NCBI GenBank assembly: GCA_963742205.1 | Contig: CAVUKZ010000009.1 | Coordinates: 310,001-374,000, forward strand | Source of the DNA: WHSW01 sp963742205 | Lineage (GTDB): Bacteria > Actinomycetota > Thermoleophilia > Solirubrobacterales > 70-9 | Direction: 5' to 3' | DNA length: 64,000 nt | Part shown: positions 42,028 to 50,877 of the stretch, in pieces | Layout: the number at the start of each line of letters is the position of its first letter | How positions within the stretch are numbered: the stretch's first letter is position 1 | The notes under the pieces: generated by a model | The model's database searches: none | What the model saw: only the letters and a program-made list of their open reading frames with translations | Told to the model about the DNA's origin: nothing | Made by a program: the position numbers and the translations under genes

Positions 42028-43245
42028 CTAGCTACAGAGCAGACCGACGCACTGCAACGGATTCCCGTTGTCGCGCGCTCGGTTGCCGCCGCCGTCGCGA
42101 ACGTTGGCCACGGCGTCGAACCCAAGGTGGCGGTTGCGGTTGGCACGATTGCCGATCAACGTCGTGGCCGGACGGCGGACGTCGATGCCGTCGTCGTGCG
42201 ATCGGCGGGCGCGATTGTCGAGCAGCAACGAGTCGACGGCGTTCGGCTCCACCAGGATGCCGTCGCCGTCTCGGACCAGGAGATTGGCGCGGACGACGTT
42301 GTCGCGGGTGCGGAAGTTCGAGCGGACGAATCGCTGCTTCAACCCCAGTCTGATTCCAGGGCCGTCCGCACGCGAGACTCGGTTGCGCACGACGCGGTTG
42401 TCCCGCGCCCCCTCGATCGCAATCCCGGTCGCACAGGCCCCCTTCGGGCAACCGGGTGGCTCCTCTAGTCGCGAGATCCGATTGCGCGCAACGCGGCTGT
42501 GGGCGGCGTCGACGATGATTCCGTCGCCCGCGTGGGAGATCCGGTTGTTGCGGATCTCGACCCGCTTGCTGCCGCCGACTGCGAACATCCCCGCCTCGGG
42601 GTTGTCCGTGATCCGGTTGCCGGCGATGCGAACGTCGGCGTTGCTCTCCGTGTACAGGCCGATGTCGCCGTTGTGCGCGAAGGTGTTGCGCGCGATGCGA
42701 ACGTCGTGTGACTGCAGCATGCTCATCCCGGCCTGGTCGGTGTCGAGGCCGTCGCGGTTGGCCGTGCTCGCGCGGACCGCGCCGCCGGCGACCTGGAAGA
42801 AGACGATCCCGCTGAACGCGTTGCGGTTTGCCTGCACGCGGCGAACCGCAACGTCCCGCGCGTTGAGCGCCCCGACGCCGAGAGCGAACCCGGTCAGGCG
42901 CCCGCGGGCCACGGTCACGCCCGAGTGCCCCGCGATCGCGACGCCGAAGTCGCAGATCCCGCTCGGGCAGTGCTGCTGCTCCTTGGAATCGCCGCTGATC
43001 GTGTGCCCGTTGAGGTCGATCTCGACGCGGTCGGCGCCCACGACCAGTCCGTTGTCAGCACAGTGAGCGAGGTCGGCCTTCAGCTTGACGTCCGCCTTCA
43101 CGGTATCCCCGCATTTCAGGGCGCGGGCGTGGGCATTATCGGCCGCAAATGCGAACACAGCCGCGGCTGCCAGGGGACAGAGGAGCAGCGCCGGGTTCCA
43201 CTTGACCTTCGCTAGCACCGTGGTGGCGAGCCTATGCCGAGCCAC
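42028..43245 (-). CDS. Secreted right-handed beta-helix protein (PbH1 repeats)
   Basis: 405 residues from GTG 43245. Leader about 15-42 (LLLCPLAAAAVFAFAADNAHA), then LKCGDTVKADVKLKADLAHC. About ten PbH1-type rungs follow (NTFAHNGDIGLYTESNADVR, NRITDNPEAGMFAVGGSKRV), with paired cysteines (CPKGAC). The fold is that of pectate lyases and NosD-like proteins. No catalytic site can be named. Probably a polysaccharide-binding or -modifying exoprotein. Confidence 0.82.
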   Translation of the reverse strand: MARHRLATTVLAKVKWNPALLLCPLAAAAVFAFAADNAHARALKCGDTVKADVKLKADLAHCADNGLVVGADRVEIDLNGHTISGDSKEQQHCPSGICDFGVAIAGHSGVTVARGRLTGFALGVGALNARDVAVRRVQANRNAFSGIVFFQVAGGAVRASTANRDGLDTDQAGMSMLQSHDVRIARNTFAHNGDIGLYTESNADVRIAGNRITDNPEAGMFAVGGSKRVEIRNNRISHAGDGIIVDAAHSRVARNRISRLEEPPGCPKGACATGIAIEGARDNRVVRNRVSRADGPGIRLGLKQRFVRSNFRTRDNVVRANLLVRDGDGILVEPNAVDSLLLDNRARRSHDDGIDVRRPATTLIGNRANRNRHLGFDAVANVRDGGGNRARDNGNPLQCVGLLCS

Positions 43246-43356
43246 GCGTCGCCGTCAACCTCTCGCGTCATCGCCACGCGCCGAGGCTCGCTCACGACCG
43301 AGCGACCGGTGGATCAAGTCCGCTGACCTCACATCCTCGGTCGGAGGCCAGATCGC

Positions 43357-43761
43357 CTACTCCGACAGGCCGGCGGCTTCGAGAGCTTCGTCCTTCGATC
43401 TGAAGCCGAGAATCATCCGGACGAGGCTTCCGTCGCAGAACTCGTAGAGGTCGAACTGGTGGACATCAATCGAGATTCCGCTGGCCTTGCCCTCCCCCTG
43501 CCAATGAGCGGCGCAGATCACGGCGTCGCCCCTGTCGATGTATTCGTCGATATCGGTGCGGAGTTCATCGAAGACTGCCCTCCAAAGGGTCCATACCTCA
43601 CGGATGTCAGCGCCGCCCTTGACGACGGGGGATTGATCCGGGGCGTTCGCCAAGTCCTGAAACTCGGCGTCGGGGGCGAGGAGTTCGAGGAGAGCGTCGA
43701 CGTCGCCTCGGTTGAAGGCCGCGTTCGCTCGCCGCAGGATCTCGACGTTCTCAGTCGCCAT
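43357..43761 (-). CDS. SnoaL/NTF2-like protein
   Basis: 134 residues: MATENVEILRRANAAFNRGD, LLELLAPDAEFQD, DEYIDRGDAVICAAHWQGEG, FDLYEFCDGSLVRMILGFRS, ending EALEAAGLSE. The NTF2-like cone fold is typical of SnoaL-like isomerases and of stand-alone proteins of unknown role. Its neighbour at 43765 is a paralogue (both end E-A-L/I-E-A-A-G-L-S), so a tandem duplication. Confidence 0.85.
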   Translation of the reverse strand: MATENVEILRRANAAFNRGDVDALLELLAPDAEFQDLANAPDQSPVVKGGADIREVWTLWRAVFDELRTDIDEYIDRGDAVICAAHWQGEGKASGISIDVHQFDLYEFCDGSLVRMILGFRSKDEALEAAGLSE

Positions 43762-43764
43762 GGC

Positions 43765-44163
43765 CTACACAGACAGCCCGGCGGCTTCGATGGCCTCCTG
43801 GCGGTTCATGTACTCGACAACCCGAGTGGCTTTGCCGTCGCGGACCGTGTAGACGTGCGCCAGCTCCATCTCAAGCGGGGCTCCGCTCGCGGCCCCATGT
43901 CCAACGAAGCGGACCCACAGAAACACCTGGTCGCCGGCGTCCTTCGCCTCGAGGATCTCGATCCTCAGATCGGGGTAGGCATCGACCCAACTGGAGAACT
44001 GCTTGCGAATCGCGTCGATGCCTCGGTGGACGGCGGCATCCGGATCCTCGCGCGCCGCGTGGTACTCGGCCTCGGGGTGCCAGAACCAGAGCTCAGCCGT
44101 CTTCTCGCCGGCATTGAAGCGCGCGTACCCATCCCGCAGGAAGTCGATGTTCGCCTGGGACAT
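43765..44163 (-). CDS. SnoaL/NTF2-like protein
   Basis: 132 residues from ATG 44163: SQANIDFLRDGYARFNAGEK, ELWFWHPEAEYHAAREDP, LRIEILEAKDAGDQVFLWVR, VYTVRDGKATRVVEYMNRQE. Same fold as the 43357 product. Upstream frames lack coding character. No active-site pair could be assigned. Confidence 0.85.
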   Translation of the reverse strand: MSQANIDFLRDGYARFNAGEKTAELWFWHPEAEYHAAREDPDAAVHRGIDAIRKQFSSWVDAYPDLRIEILEAKDAGDQVFLWVRFVGHGAASGAPLEMELAHVYTVRDGKATRVVEYMNRQEAIEAAGLSV

Positions 44164-44244
44164 CGAAGGCCAGTATCTCGCGTGGGGTTGGAGCGATGCT
44201 GAAAGTTGCGCTTCCCATGCTGACCCCAATCGAGGCGCCTACAT

Positions 44245-44583
44245 CTAGATCAGCGTCAGGATCTGTTCGATCCCGGTCAGGCGCAGCATCTTCGCCACCT
44301 GGCCGGCGCCCGGCGCGACGGCGAAGCGATTGGAGTCGGCCTGGGAGCGACGGGCCGCGATCACGAGGGTCTTGAGGCCGGCCGAGTCGATGAACTCGAC
44401 GCCGCTGAGGTCGAGGATGATCTGGCGCGCGCTGGTGGCCTCGGCCTTCTTCAGCTCGCGGTCAAGGACGCCGGCCGTGGCCTGGTCGAGTTCCCCCGAC
44501 GCTGTGATCTGGATCGCGTCGCCGTCGGCGCCAACGTGGACCGTGAGTGGTCCAGCTTCGATGCGTTCATCGCCAGCAGTCAT
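44245..44583 (-). CDS. STAS-domain anti-sigma factor antagonist
   Basis: 112 residues from ATG 44583, preceded by GAGGGATTGGCT; ATG 44604 is possible. ITASGELDQATAGVLDRELK and the phosphorylation segment VEFIDSAGLKTLVIAARR are standard. Tandem with a second STAS gene at 44719. They may act on the RsbU-RsbW fusion at 12063 or on an unlinked partner. Confidence 0.9.
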   Translation of the reverse strand: MTAGDERIEAGPLTVHVGADGDAIQITASGELDQATAGVLDRELKKAEATSARQIILDLSGVEFIDSAGLKTLVIAARRSQADSNRFAVAPGAGQVAKMLRLTGIEQILTLI

Positions 44584-44718
44584 AGCCAATCCCTCATGGG
44601 ACACATGTCGGTCCCGGCTACGCCGCTGAAGTGCGAGCCAGTCTCGCGTCCGCCGACTTTATATCTCCAAGAGCCGGCTGCCCGTCCGCCGGGATCACTC
44701 GACGACGGCGGATTGCGT

Positions 44719-45066
44719 CTACGTCTCCGAAGTCTGTGCCGAGCCGGCGTCGGCCAGCGATCCGACGATCCGAAAGACTCGGTCGACACCGGTGAGCGCG
44801 ATGAGCTGAGCGACAGCGCCGCCGGGTTCGCAGACGACTACCGGAGCGCGCTCAGGCCCGCGAACGCGCGAGGTCTCGATCAGCGAGGCAAGGCCGCTGG
44901 AATCGATGAACGTGCATTCGGTGAGGTCGATGACGAGCGCACGGTCGTCGGGCGCCGCCGTCTCGAGGACCCGACGGGCGGCCTGGCCGCTTTGCAAATC
45001 GAGCTCGCCGCGAATCGAGACGATCCGACGAAGCGGCTCGAGCGTCTCGCGCACCTCAACGTCCAC
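44719..45066 (-). CDS. STAS-domain anti-sigma factor antagonist
   Basis: 115 residues from GTG 45066: SIRGELDLQSGQAARRVLE, CTFIDSSGLASLIETSRVRG. The Ser-Ser pair is the expected phosphosite. Its start faces a candidate small RNA on the other strand. Duplicated STAS genes suggest separate inputs into one partner-switching circuit. Confidence 0.9.
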   Translation of the reverse strand: MDVEVRETLEPLRRIVSIRGELDLQSGQAARRVLETAAPDDRALVIDLTECTFIDSSGLASLIETSRVRGPERAPVVVCEPGGAVAQLIALTGVDRVFRIVGSLADAGSAQTSET

Positions 45067-45187
45067 GTATGGCCCCCATGCTCTCTAAGCGGTTCTCTCG
45101 GATCAGCCCTCGCGCGACGTCGGCAAGCACGCCGACACATCCCCCTACCCGATCGAGGTCAGAAAGAAACGCAGCGCAGGTGCCCCG

Positions 45188-45287
45188 TACAATCACGGGT
45201 GGGGAGATGAACCGCGGTGATGTCGTCACCGCCTTTTTCCCCACTTTGCGCCCGGTGGGAGGTCCGAGCCCCACCGGGCGTTTATTT
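45188..45287 (+). ncRNA. Candidate small structured RNA with two hairpins and terminator
   Basis: TACAAT at 45188-45193 is a good -10 box. Downstream GTGGGGA pairs with TCCCCAC around an inner hairpin GCGGTGA-TGTCG-TCACCGC that is followed by CTTTTT. Next comes an 11-bp stem (45249-45259 with 45270-45280) and TTTATTT, an intrinsic terminator. No protein gene on this strand ends here. The -35 box is poor. I could not match it to 6C RNA, Ms1 or a riboswitch. Transcript about 90 bases. Confidence 0.5.
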
Positions 45288-45300
45288 CGTCAGCGGCGCC

Positions 45301-45429
45301 TCAGCCGACGGCGTGCACGGTGATGAAGCAGCGGCCCGTCGCCGGATCGACGCGGGTCGCGGCGACGCCGCTGGCGCTGACCGCGGCCCGGTCGAGAATC
45401 GCGAACGGCGTCTGGGTGGCGACCCGCGC
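45301..45429 (-). other. Protein-like frame following the lipoprotein stop
   Basis: Directly after the TAG at 45430 the same frame stays open for 42 codons to TGA 45301 (VATQTPFAILDRAAVSAS, then TRVDPATGRCFITVHAVG). Composition is protein-like. It could be a lost C-terminus behind a nonsense mutation, read-through, or chance. Confidence 0.3.
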
Positions 45430-45849
45430 CTACTGGCCGGCGCACTCCTTGCCGGCGTTGAAGCCCGCGTCGATCAGGTCCTGTGGCGGCTGCCCGCTCT
45501 GGGCGGCCTCGATGATCGCGCTCTTCAGGTCTTCGTCCGAAACCGTCTGCTCGAGCTTGTCGATCGCGCATTGGGCCTGCGAATCGGTGAGGTTCTGCTG
45601 GGTCGTGAGCACCGTCAGCAGCTGCTTGTTGAACTCGTCACGCAGCGCGGCTGCGTCGATCGCGTCGTCGGGGATCGACGTCGTCGTACCGCTGTCCTCC
45701 GTGCTCGTCGTCGTCGTGGTGGTCGACGCGGCCTCGGTCGAGGTGCTGTCCCCATCGTCGCCGCCACACGCGGCGAGGCCGAGGAGTGCGGCGCAGCATG
45801 CGGCGAGCAGGAGCGCGCGAATCCAGGTGGACGTACGACGATCGGGCAT
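45430..45849 (-). CDS. Secreted lipoprotein, unknown function
   Basis: 139 residues from ATG 45849. Signal peptide with lipobox LLGLAAC (Cys at about 28). A Thr/Ser-rich linker (STSTEAASTTTTTTSTEDSG) leads to a helical domain (DEFNKQLLTVLTTQQNLTDS, CAIDKLEQTVSDEDLKSAII, LIDAGFNAGKECAGQ) with two cysteines that could pair. Probably lipid-anchored outside the membrane. Family not recognised. Confidence 0.75.
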   Translation of the reverse strand: MPDRRTSTWIRALLLAACCAALLGLAACGGDDGDSTSTEAASTTTTTTSTEDSGTTTSIPDDAIDAAALRDEFNKQLLTVLTTQQNLTDSQAQCAIDKLEQTVSDEDLKSAIIEAAQSGQPPQDLIDAGFNAGKECAGQ

Positions 45850-45954
45850 CTGAGTGTTCCTCCCCTGGCGGAAGCGCCGCCTAGGCTCGCGGTCGAAGGG
45901 CGGGCCGCAGCGTAGAACATCGTCCGGCCGCGATCGGCAGGCACACTCGGTAGC

Positions 45955-46917
45955 GTGGCCGGGGTGAGCGTTTCGCGTGCATCCGGGCCGATCTCGGGGG
46001 TCGCCGCCGAGGCCTCGGCCGTGATCGGCAACACGCCGGTGGTCGAGCTCCGCCGGCTCGGCGAGGGCCTCGGCGCGGAGGTGGTCGCGAAGCTCGAGAA
46101 CCTCAATCCCGGCGGGTCGGTGAAGGACCGGATCGGGGTCGCGATGATCGAGGCGGCCGAACGCGACGGCCTCCTGGAGCCGGGCGGGACGATCGTGGAA
46201 CCGACGAGCGGCAACACCGGCATCGCGCTGGCGATGGTGTGCGCCGCGCGTGGCTACGACCTGGTGCTCACCCTGCCGGAGGGGATGAGCCGCGAGCGGG
46301 CCAAGCTCCTGCGCGCGTACGGGGCCGAGGTGCACGAGACGCCATCCTTGGGTGGCATGGCCGAGGCGATCAGGCTCGCGGAGGACATCGTCGCCGAGCG
46401 CGGCGCGTTCATGCCGCAGCAGTTCTCAAACCCCGCCAACCCCGAGATCCACCGCCAGACCACCGCCGAGGAGATCTGGCGCGACCTCGACGGCGAGGTG
46501 GACGCGCTCGTCACCGGCGTCGGCACCGGCGGGACGATCACGGGCGTCGGCGAAGTGCTCAAGTCGCGGCGCCCGGGCTTTCGGGTGATCGCGGTCGAGC
46601 CGGCCACGTCCGCGGTGCTCTCCGGGCTCGCCCCGGGCCCGCACAAGATCCAGGGGATCGGCGCCGGTTTCGTCCCCGCCGTGCTCGATCGCGACCTGAT
46701 CGACGAGGTGATCACGGTCGACGACGAGACCGCACTGGCCGGCGCCCGCGCTGCCGCCGAGCGTGAGGGCCTCCTGGTCGGGATCTCGGCCGGCGCCGCC
46801 TTCTGTGCCGCGCTCGAGGTCGCCGCCCGTCCGGAGATGAGCGGCAAGCGGATCGTGACCATCGCCTGCGACGGCGGCGAGCGCTACATGTCGCTGCCCT
46901 TCTTCGTCGCCGACTGA
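45955..46917 (+). CDS. cysK: Cysteine synthase A (O-acetylserine sulfhydrylase)
   Basis: 320 residues from GTG 45955 (GTG 45964 also possible). IGNTPVVELRRL, the PLP lysine in NPGGSVKDRIG, the substrate loop EPTSGNTGIALAM, and GVGTGGTITGVGEVL for PLP phosphate are all present. It makes cysteine from O-acetylserine and sulfide. Its stop overlaps the cysE ATG, so the two are one operon and probably form the cysteine synthase complex. Confidence 0.96.
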   Translation: MAGVSVSRASGPISGVAAEASAVIGNTPVVELRRLGEGLGAEVVAKLENLNPGGSVKDRIGVAMIEAAERDGLLEPGGTIVEPTSGNTGIALAMVCAARGYDLVLTLPEGMSRERAKLLRAYGAEVHETPSLGGMAEAIRLAEDIVAERGAFMPQQFSNPANPEIHRQTTAEEIWRDLDGEVDALVTGVGTGGTITGVGEVLKSRRPGFRVIAVEPATSAVLSGLAPGPHKIQGIGAGFVPAVLDRDLIDEVITVDDETALAGARAAAEREGLLVGISAGAAFCAALEVAARPEMSGKRIVTIACDGGERYMSLPFFVAD

Positions 46918-47651
46918 TGCTCGGCGTCGGGACACTGCGACGGGTCGTCGGCGAGATCGGACGCGACGTCGCGTCGGCTCGCGACCGCGACCCCGCCGCC
47001 CGCGGCGTCGGCACGGGCGAGATCCTCTCGAGCTGGGCCGGCGTCCAGGCGCTGCTCGCGCACCGGCTCGCCCACGCCCTCTACGACGCCGGGGTGCCGC
47101 TCGCGCCGCGGACGATCGCCTTCACGAGCCGGGCGGTGACGGGCGTGGAGATCCACCCGGCCGCGGAGATCGGTGACGACTTCTTCATCGACCACGGCTC
47201 CGGGGTCGTGATCGGCGAGACGGCCGAGATCGGCGATCGGGTGACCCTCTACCAGGGCGTCACGCTCGGCGGGACGGGGTTCGCGCGCGGTAAGCGGCAC
47301 CCGACCGTCGGCGACGACGTGACGATCGGCTCCGGGGCGAAGCTGCTCGGCCCGGTAACGGTGGGCTCCGGGGCGAAGGTCGGCGCCAACACGGTCGTGA
47401 TCGAGGACGTGCCGGCGAACTCGACCGTCGTCGGCAACCCCGGACACCCGGTCCGGGTCGAGGGTCGCCGCCCCGAGGGCCCGGACGCCGACTGGATCCA
47501 TCTGCCCGACCCGATCGCCGACGCGATCAAGGCGCTGTCCGACCGGCTCGCGGCGGTCGAATCGCGCCTCGCCGAGGTCGATGGCCGGCCGGCCAACGCC
47601 GAGGTCACGGAGCTCCGCCGGCGCCAGGGCCCGACCTCCGCGGGCGGCTGA
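46917..47651 (+). CDS. cysE: Serine O-acetyltransferase
   Basis: 244 residues. Left-handed beta-helix hexapeptide repeats (EIHPAAEIGDDFFIDHGSGV, VIGETAEIGDRVTLYQGVTL, GSGAKLLGPVTVGSGAKVGA) with the catalytic His in IDHGSG. The C-terminal tail (about 185-244) is longer than usual and ends TSAGG rather than the usual -I that binds CysK. It supplies O-acetylserine to CysK. TGATG overlap with cysK. Confidence 0.95.
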   Translation: MLGVGTLRRVVGEIGRDVASARDRDPAARGVGTGEILSSWAGVQALLAHRLAHALYDAGVPLAPRTIAFTSRAVTGVEIHPAAEIGDDFFIDHGSGVVIGETAEIGDRVTLYQGVTLGGTGFARGKRHPTVGDDVTIGSGAKLLGPVTVGSGAKVGANTVVIEDVPANSTVVGNPGHPVRVEGRRPEGPDADWIHLPDPIADAIKALSDRLAAVESRLAEVDGRPANAEVTELRRRQGPTSAGG

Positions 47652-47695
47652 ACGAGGCGCCAGGCGGCGCCGCGAGCGGGACTATCCTCGCTCCG

Positions 47696-49981
47696 ATGAG
47701 CGCGGAAGCCACGCACGGCGCACCCGTTTCGCCCGGCGCCGATCCGGTCGAACGGCTGCTCGCCGACCTCAATCCGCCCCAGCGCGAGGCGGTCACCCAC
47801 GGCGAGGGACCGCTGCTCGTGCTCGCCGGGGCGGGGTCGGGAAAGACGCGCGTGCTCACCCACCGGATCGCCTGGCTGCTGGCGACGGGCCGGGCGCGGC
47901 CGATGGAGATCCTGGCGATCACCTTCACCAACAAGGCCGCGAACGAGATGCGCGAGCGGGTCTCAGCGCTCGTCGGCGGGATCTCGCGCGCGATGTGGGT
48001 GATGACCTTTCACTCGGCGTGCGCGCGGATCCTGCGGGCCGAGGCGCCGCGGCTGGGCTACAAGCGCGCGTTCACGATCTACGACGAAGCCGACTCGGTG
48101 CGGATGGTCAAGCGCTGTCTCGAGGAGCTCGAGCTCGACCCCAAGCGCTACCCGCCGCGCTCGATGAAGGCGGCGATCTCGGCCGCCAAGAACCAGCTCA
48201 CCGACGCCGCGGACTACGCGACCACGGCGGCCACCGATCGCGAGCAGGCGATCGCCGACGTCTACAACCTCTACGAGCGGCGCATGGTCGAGGCGAGCGC
48301 GATGGACTTCGACGACCTGCTCGTGCGCACGGTCAACCTGCTCGAGCTGTTCGCCGACGTGCGCGAGAAGTACCGCCGCATCTTTCGCTGGGTGCTCGTC
48401 GACGAGTACCAGGACACCAATCGCGCCCAGTACCGGATGCTGCAGCTGCTCACCGAAGAGCACCGGAATTTGACCGTGGTTGGTGACGATTTCCAGAGCG
48501 TCTATTCGTTCAGGGGCGCCGACATCCGCAACATCCTCGAGTTCGAGCGCGACTTCGGCGACGCGACCACGGTGCTGCTCGAGCAGAACTACCGCTCGAC
48601 CCAGACCGTCCTCGACGCCGCCAACGGGCTCATCGCCCACAACGAGAGCCAAAAGGAGAAGCACCTCTGGACCGACGGCAAGCGCGGGGAGCCGATCGTG
48701 ATCGGCGAGTTCGACGACGAGCACGCCGAGGCCCGCTACGTCGCCTCCGAGATCAACCGGCTGGTCGAGGAGGGCTACTCGCGCGACTCGATCGCGGTCT
48801 TCTACCGGATGAACGCGCAGAGCCGGGTGCTCGAGGACACGCTGGTGCGCTTCGAGATCCCCTACCAGGTGATCGGTGGGACCAAGTTCTACGAGCGCGC
48901 CGAGATCAAGGACGCCGTCGCCTACCTGCAGCTGCTGGCGAACCCGGCCGACGAGATCTCCTTCGGCCGCATCGTCAACTCGCCGCGGAGGGGGATCGGC
49001 CAGCAGACCCAGGCCCGGATCCTCTCGCACGCGAACACGCTCGGCGTCGACGTGCTCGACGTCCTCGCCCACCCGTCGCAGATCCCCGCCCTCGGACCCG
49101 CCGCGCTCCGCGCCGTGACCAGGTTCGCGGACACGATCGCCGCCCTGCGCCAGCGAGCTGAGCGCGGCGGACCGGTCGCCGAGCTGCTCGAGGCCACGCT
49201 GCACGAGTCGGGGTACCTGGAGGCGCTGGAGGCCGAGCGCACGGTGGAGGCCGAGGGCCGGATCGAGAACCTCGAGGAGCTGGTGGGCGTCGCGGGCGAG
49301 TTCGACGCCAACCGGGAGGCCGAGGGCGACCAGGAGATGAGTCCCCTGGAGGAGTTCCTGGCCCAGATCTCACTGGTCGCCGAGCAGGACACGATCCGCG
49401 AGGAGGAGAGCCTGGCGACGCTCATGTCGCTGCACAACGCCAAGGGCCTCGAGTACGACGCCGTGTTCGTCATCGGCTGCGAGGAGGGCGTCTTCCCGCA
49501 CTCGCGCTCGCTCGAGGAGGGCAACGTCGAGGAGGAGCGTCGCCTCGCCTACGTCGGGGTCACGCGCGCTCGCGAGCGTCTCTGGCTCACCTACGCCCGC
49601 CGGCGGGCGCTGCACGGCGGCGCGGCTTGGAACCTGCCCTCGCGGTTTCTCTCCGAACTCCCCGAGAGCCTGGTCGAGCGCCACGTGGCGACCACCAGCA
49701 CCGGCTGGGGTTCGCTCGGCGGCGGTGACGCACGCCAGCGAGCGACCGGTTTCGGCGAGCGCCGGCGCGGGGGCGGCGACGCGGTCGGACTCCCGCCGCC
49801 CAAGCAGGCGAGCCCGCCTCCGGTCCCGTACACGGTGGGCGACGACGTCGTTCACGCCAGCTTCGGCGAGGGGGTGGTGACCGCGGTCGAGGCGGGTGCG
49901 GTGGTCGTGGTGCGCTTCGCGGGCGACGGCGAGGAGCGCAAGCTGATGGCCGACTACGCGCCGCTGAAGCGGGTCGCGTGA
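47696..49981 (+). CDS. pcrA: UvrD/PcrA-type DNA helicase
   Basis: 761 residues. Motif I LAGAGSGKTRVLTHRIAWL, Ia TFTNKAANEMRERV, II VLVDEYQDTNRAQY, III VVGDDFQSVYSFRGADIRNI (a Phe where Asp is usual), IV EQNYRSTQ, V LMSLHNAKGLEYDAVFVIG, VI RLAYVGVTRARERLWLTY. The C-terminal region has VGDDVVHASFGEGVVTAVE, the RNA-polymerase-binding Tudor-like domain of PcrA. It unwinds DNA in repair and at stalled transcription. folD overlaps its stop. Confidence 0.96.
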   Translation: MSAEATHGAPVSPGADPVERLLADLNPPQREAVTHGEGPLLVLAGAGSGKTRVLTHRIAWLLATGRARPMEILAITFTNKAANEMRERVSALVGGISRAMWVMTFHSACARILRAEAPRLGYKRAFTIYDEADSVRMVKRCLEELELDPKRYPPRSMKAAISAAKNQLTDAADYATTAATDREQAIADVYNLYERRMVEASAMDFDDLLVRTVNLLELFADVREKYRRIFRWVLVDEYQDTNRAQYRMLQLLTEEHRNLTVVGDDFQSVYSFRGADIRNILEFERDFGDATTVLLEQNYRSTQTVLDAANGLIAHNESQKEKHLWTDGKRGEPIVIGEFDDEHAEARYVASEINRLVEEGYSRDSIAVFYRMNAQSRVLEDTLVRFEIPYQVIGGTKFYERAEIKDAVAYLQLLANPADEISFGRIVNSPRRGIGQQTQARILSHANTLGVDVLDVLAHPSQIPALGPAALRAVTRFADTIAALRQRAERGGPVAELLEATLHESGYLEALEAERTVEAEGRIENLEELVGVAGEFDANREAEGDQEMSPLEEFLAQISLVAEQDTIREEESLATLMSLHNAKGLEYDAVFVIGCEEGVFPHSRSLEEGNVEEERRLAYVGVTRARERLWLTYARRRALHGGAAWNLPSRFLSELPESLVERHVATTSTGWGSLGGGDARQRATGFGERRRGGGDAVGLPPPKQASPPPVPYTVGDDVVHASFGEGVVTAVEAGAVVVVRFAGDGEERKLMADYAPLKRVA

Positions 49982-50832
49982 GCGCTCGCGTGATCGACGG
50001 CAAGGCGGTCGCCGCGGGTGTGCGCGACCGCGTCGCGGCCGGCGTGCGCGAGTACGCCGAGGCGCGCGGGGGAGAGGTGCCGGGGCTCGCGACGGTGCTC
50101 GTCGGCGACGACCCCGCGTCGCACATCTACGTCGGCAACAAGCGCAAGCAGACCGAGGCGGTCGGGATGCGGTCGATTCACGAGCAGCTGGGGGCCGAGA
50201 CGCCCGAGGACGAGCTGCTCGACCTGATCGCGTCGCTCAACGACGACGACAGCGTCGACGGGATCCTGGTGCAGCTGCCCCTGCCCGAGCAGATCGACCA
50301 GGACGCGGTGATCGCGACGATCGACGCGACCAAGGACGTCGACGGGCTCACCGCCACGAGCGCCGGGCTGCTGGCCCAGGGCCGCCCCGGGCTGATCCCG
50401 TGCACCCCGCAGGGGGTGGTCGAGCTGATCCGCAGCGCGGGCACCGAGCTCGAGGGCGCCGAGGCGGTCATCGTCGGCCGCTCGATTCTGGTCGGACGAC
50501 CACTGGCCGCGCTTCTCCTGGGTGAGAACGCGACCGTCACCACGTGCCACTCGCGCACCCGCGACCTCGCGGCCGTGTGCTCGCGCGCCGACATCCTCGT
50601 CGCCGCGGTCGGCTCGCCCCGCCTGGTGACCGCCGAGATGGTGAAGCCGGGCGCGACCGTGATCGACGTCGGCACCAACCGCACCGACGACGGCTTGGTG
50701 GGCGACGTCGACTTCGATCCGGTGTCCGAGGTGGCCGGCGCGATCACGCCGGTGCCCGGTGGCGTGGGGCCGATGACGATCGCAATGCTGCTCTCCAACA
50801 CGCTTCGCGCTGCGACCGAACGTCCGCGGTAG
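49978..50832 (+). CDS. folD: Bifunctional methylene-THF dehydrogenase/cyclohydrolase
   Basis: 284 residues from a GTG in the pcrA stop (GTGA). LATVLVGDDPASHIYVGNK (catalytic Lys and Tyr), DGILVQLPLP, the Rossmann segment IVGRSILVGRPLAALLLGE, and TPVPGGVGPMTIAMLL. It interconverts one-carbon forms of folate. Coupled to pcrA by overlap only, with no functional link. Confidence 0.96.
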   Translation: MSARVIDGKAVAAGVRDRVAAGVREYAEARGGEVPGLATVLVGDDPASHIYVGNKRKQTEAVGMRSIHEQLGAETPEDELLDLIASLNDDDSVDGILVQLPLPEQIDQDAVIATIDATKDVDGLTATSAGLLAQGRPGLIPCTPQGVVELIRSAGTELEGAEAVIVGRSILVGRPLAALLLGENATVTTCHSRTRDLAAVCSRADILVAAVGSPRLVTAEMVKPGATVIDVGTNRTDDGLVGDVDFDPVSEVAGAITPVPGGVGPMTIAMLLSNTLRAATERPR

Positions 50833-50877
50833 CGCGCTAGGCTGCCCGCCGACAATCCACTCCAAACTGGGAGCGAT

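Noticed and set aside
45188..45287. Fluoride, c-di-GMP or 6C RNA
   Set aside because: The GATGAACCGC stretch is suggestive, but the conserved cores of these classes are not met.
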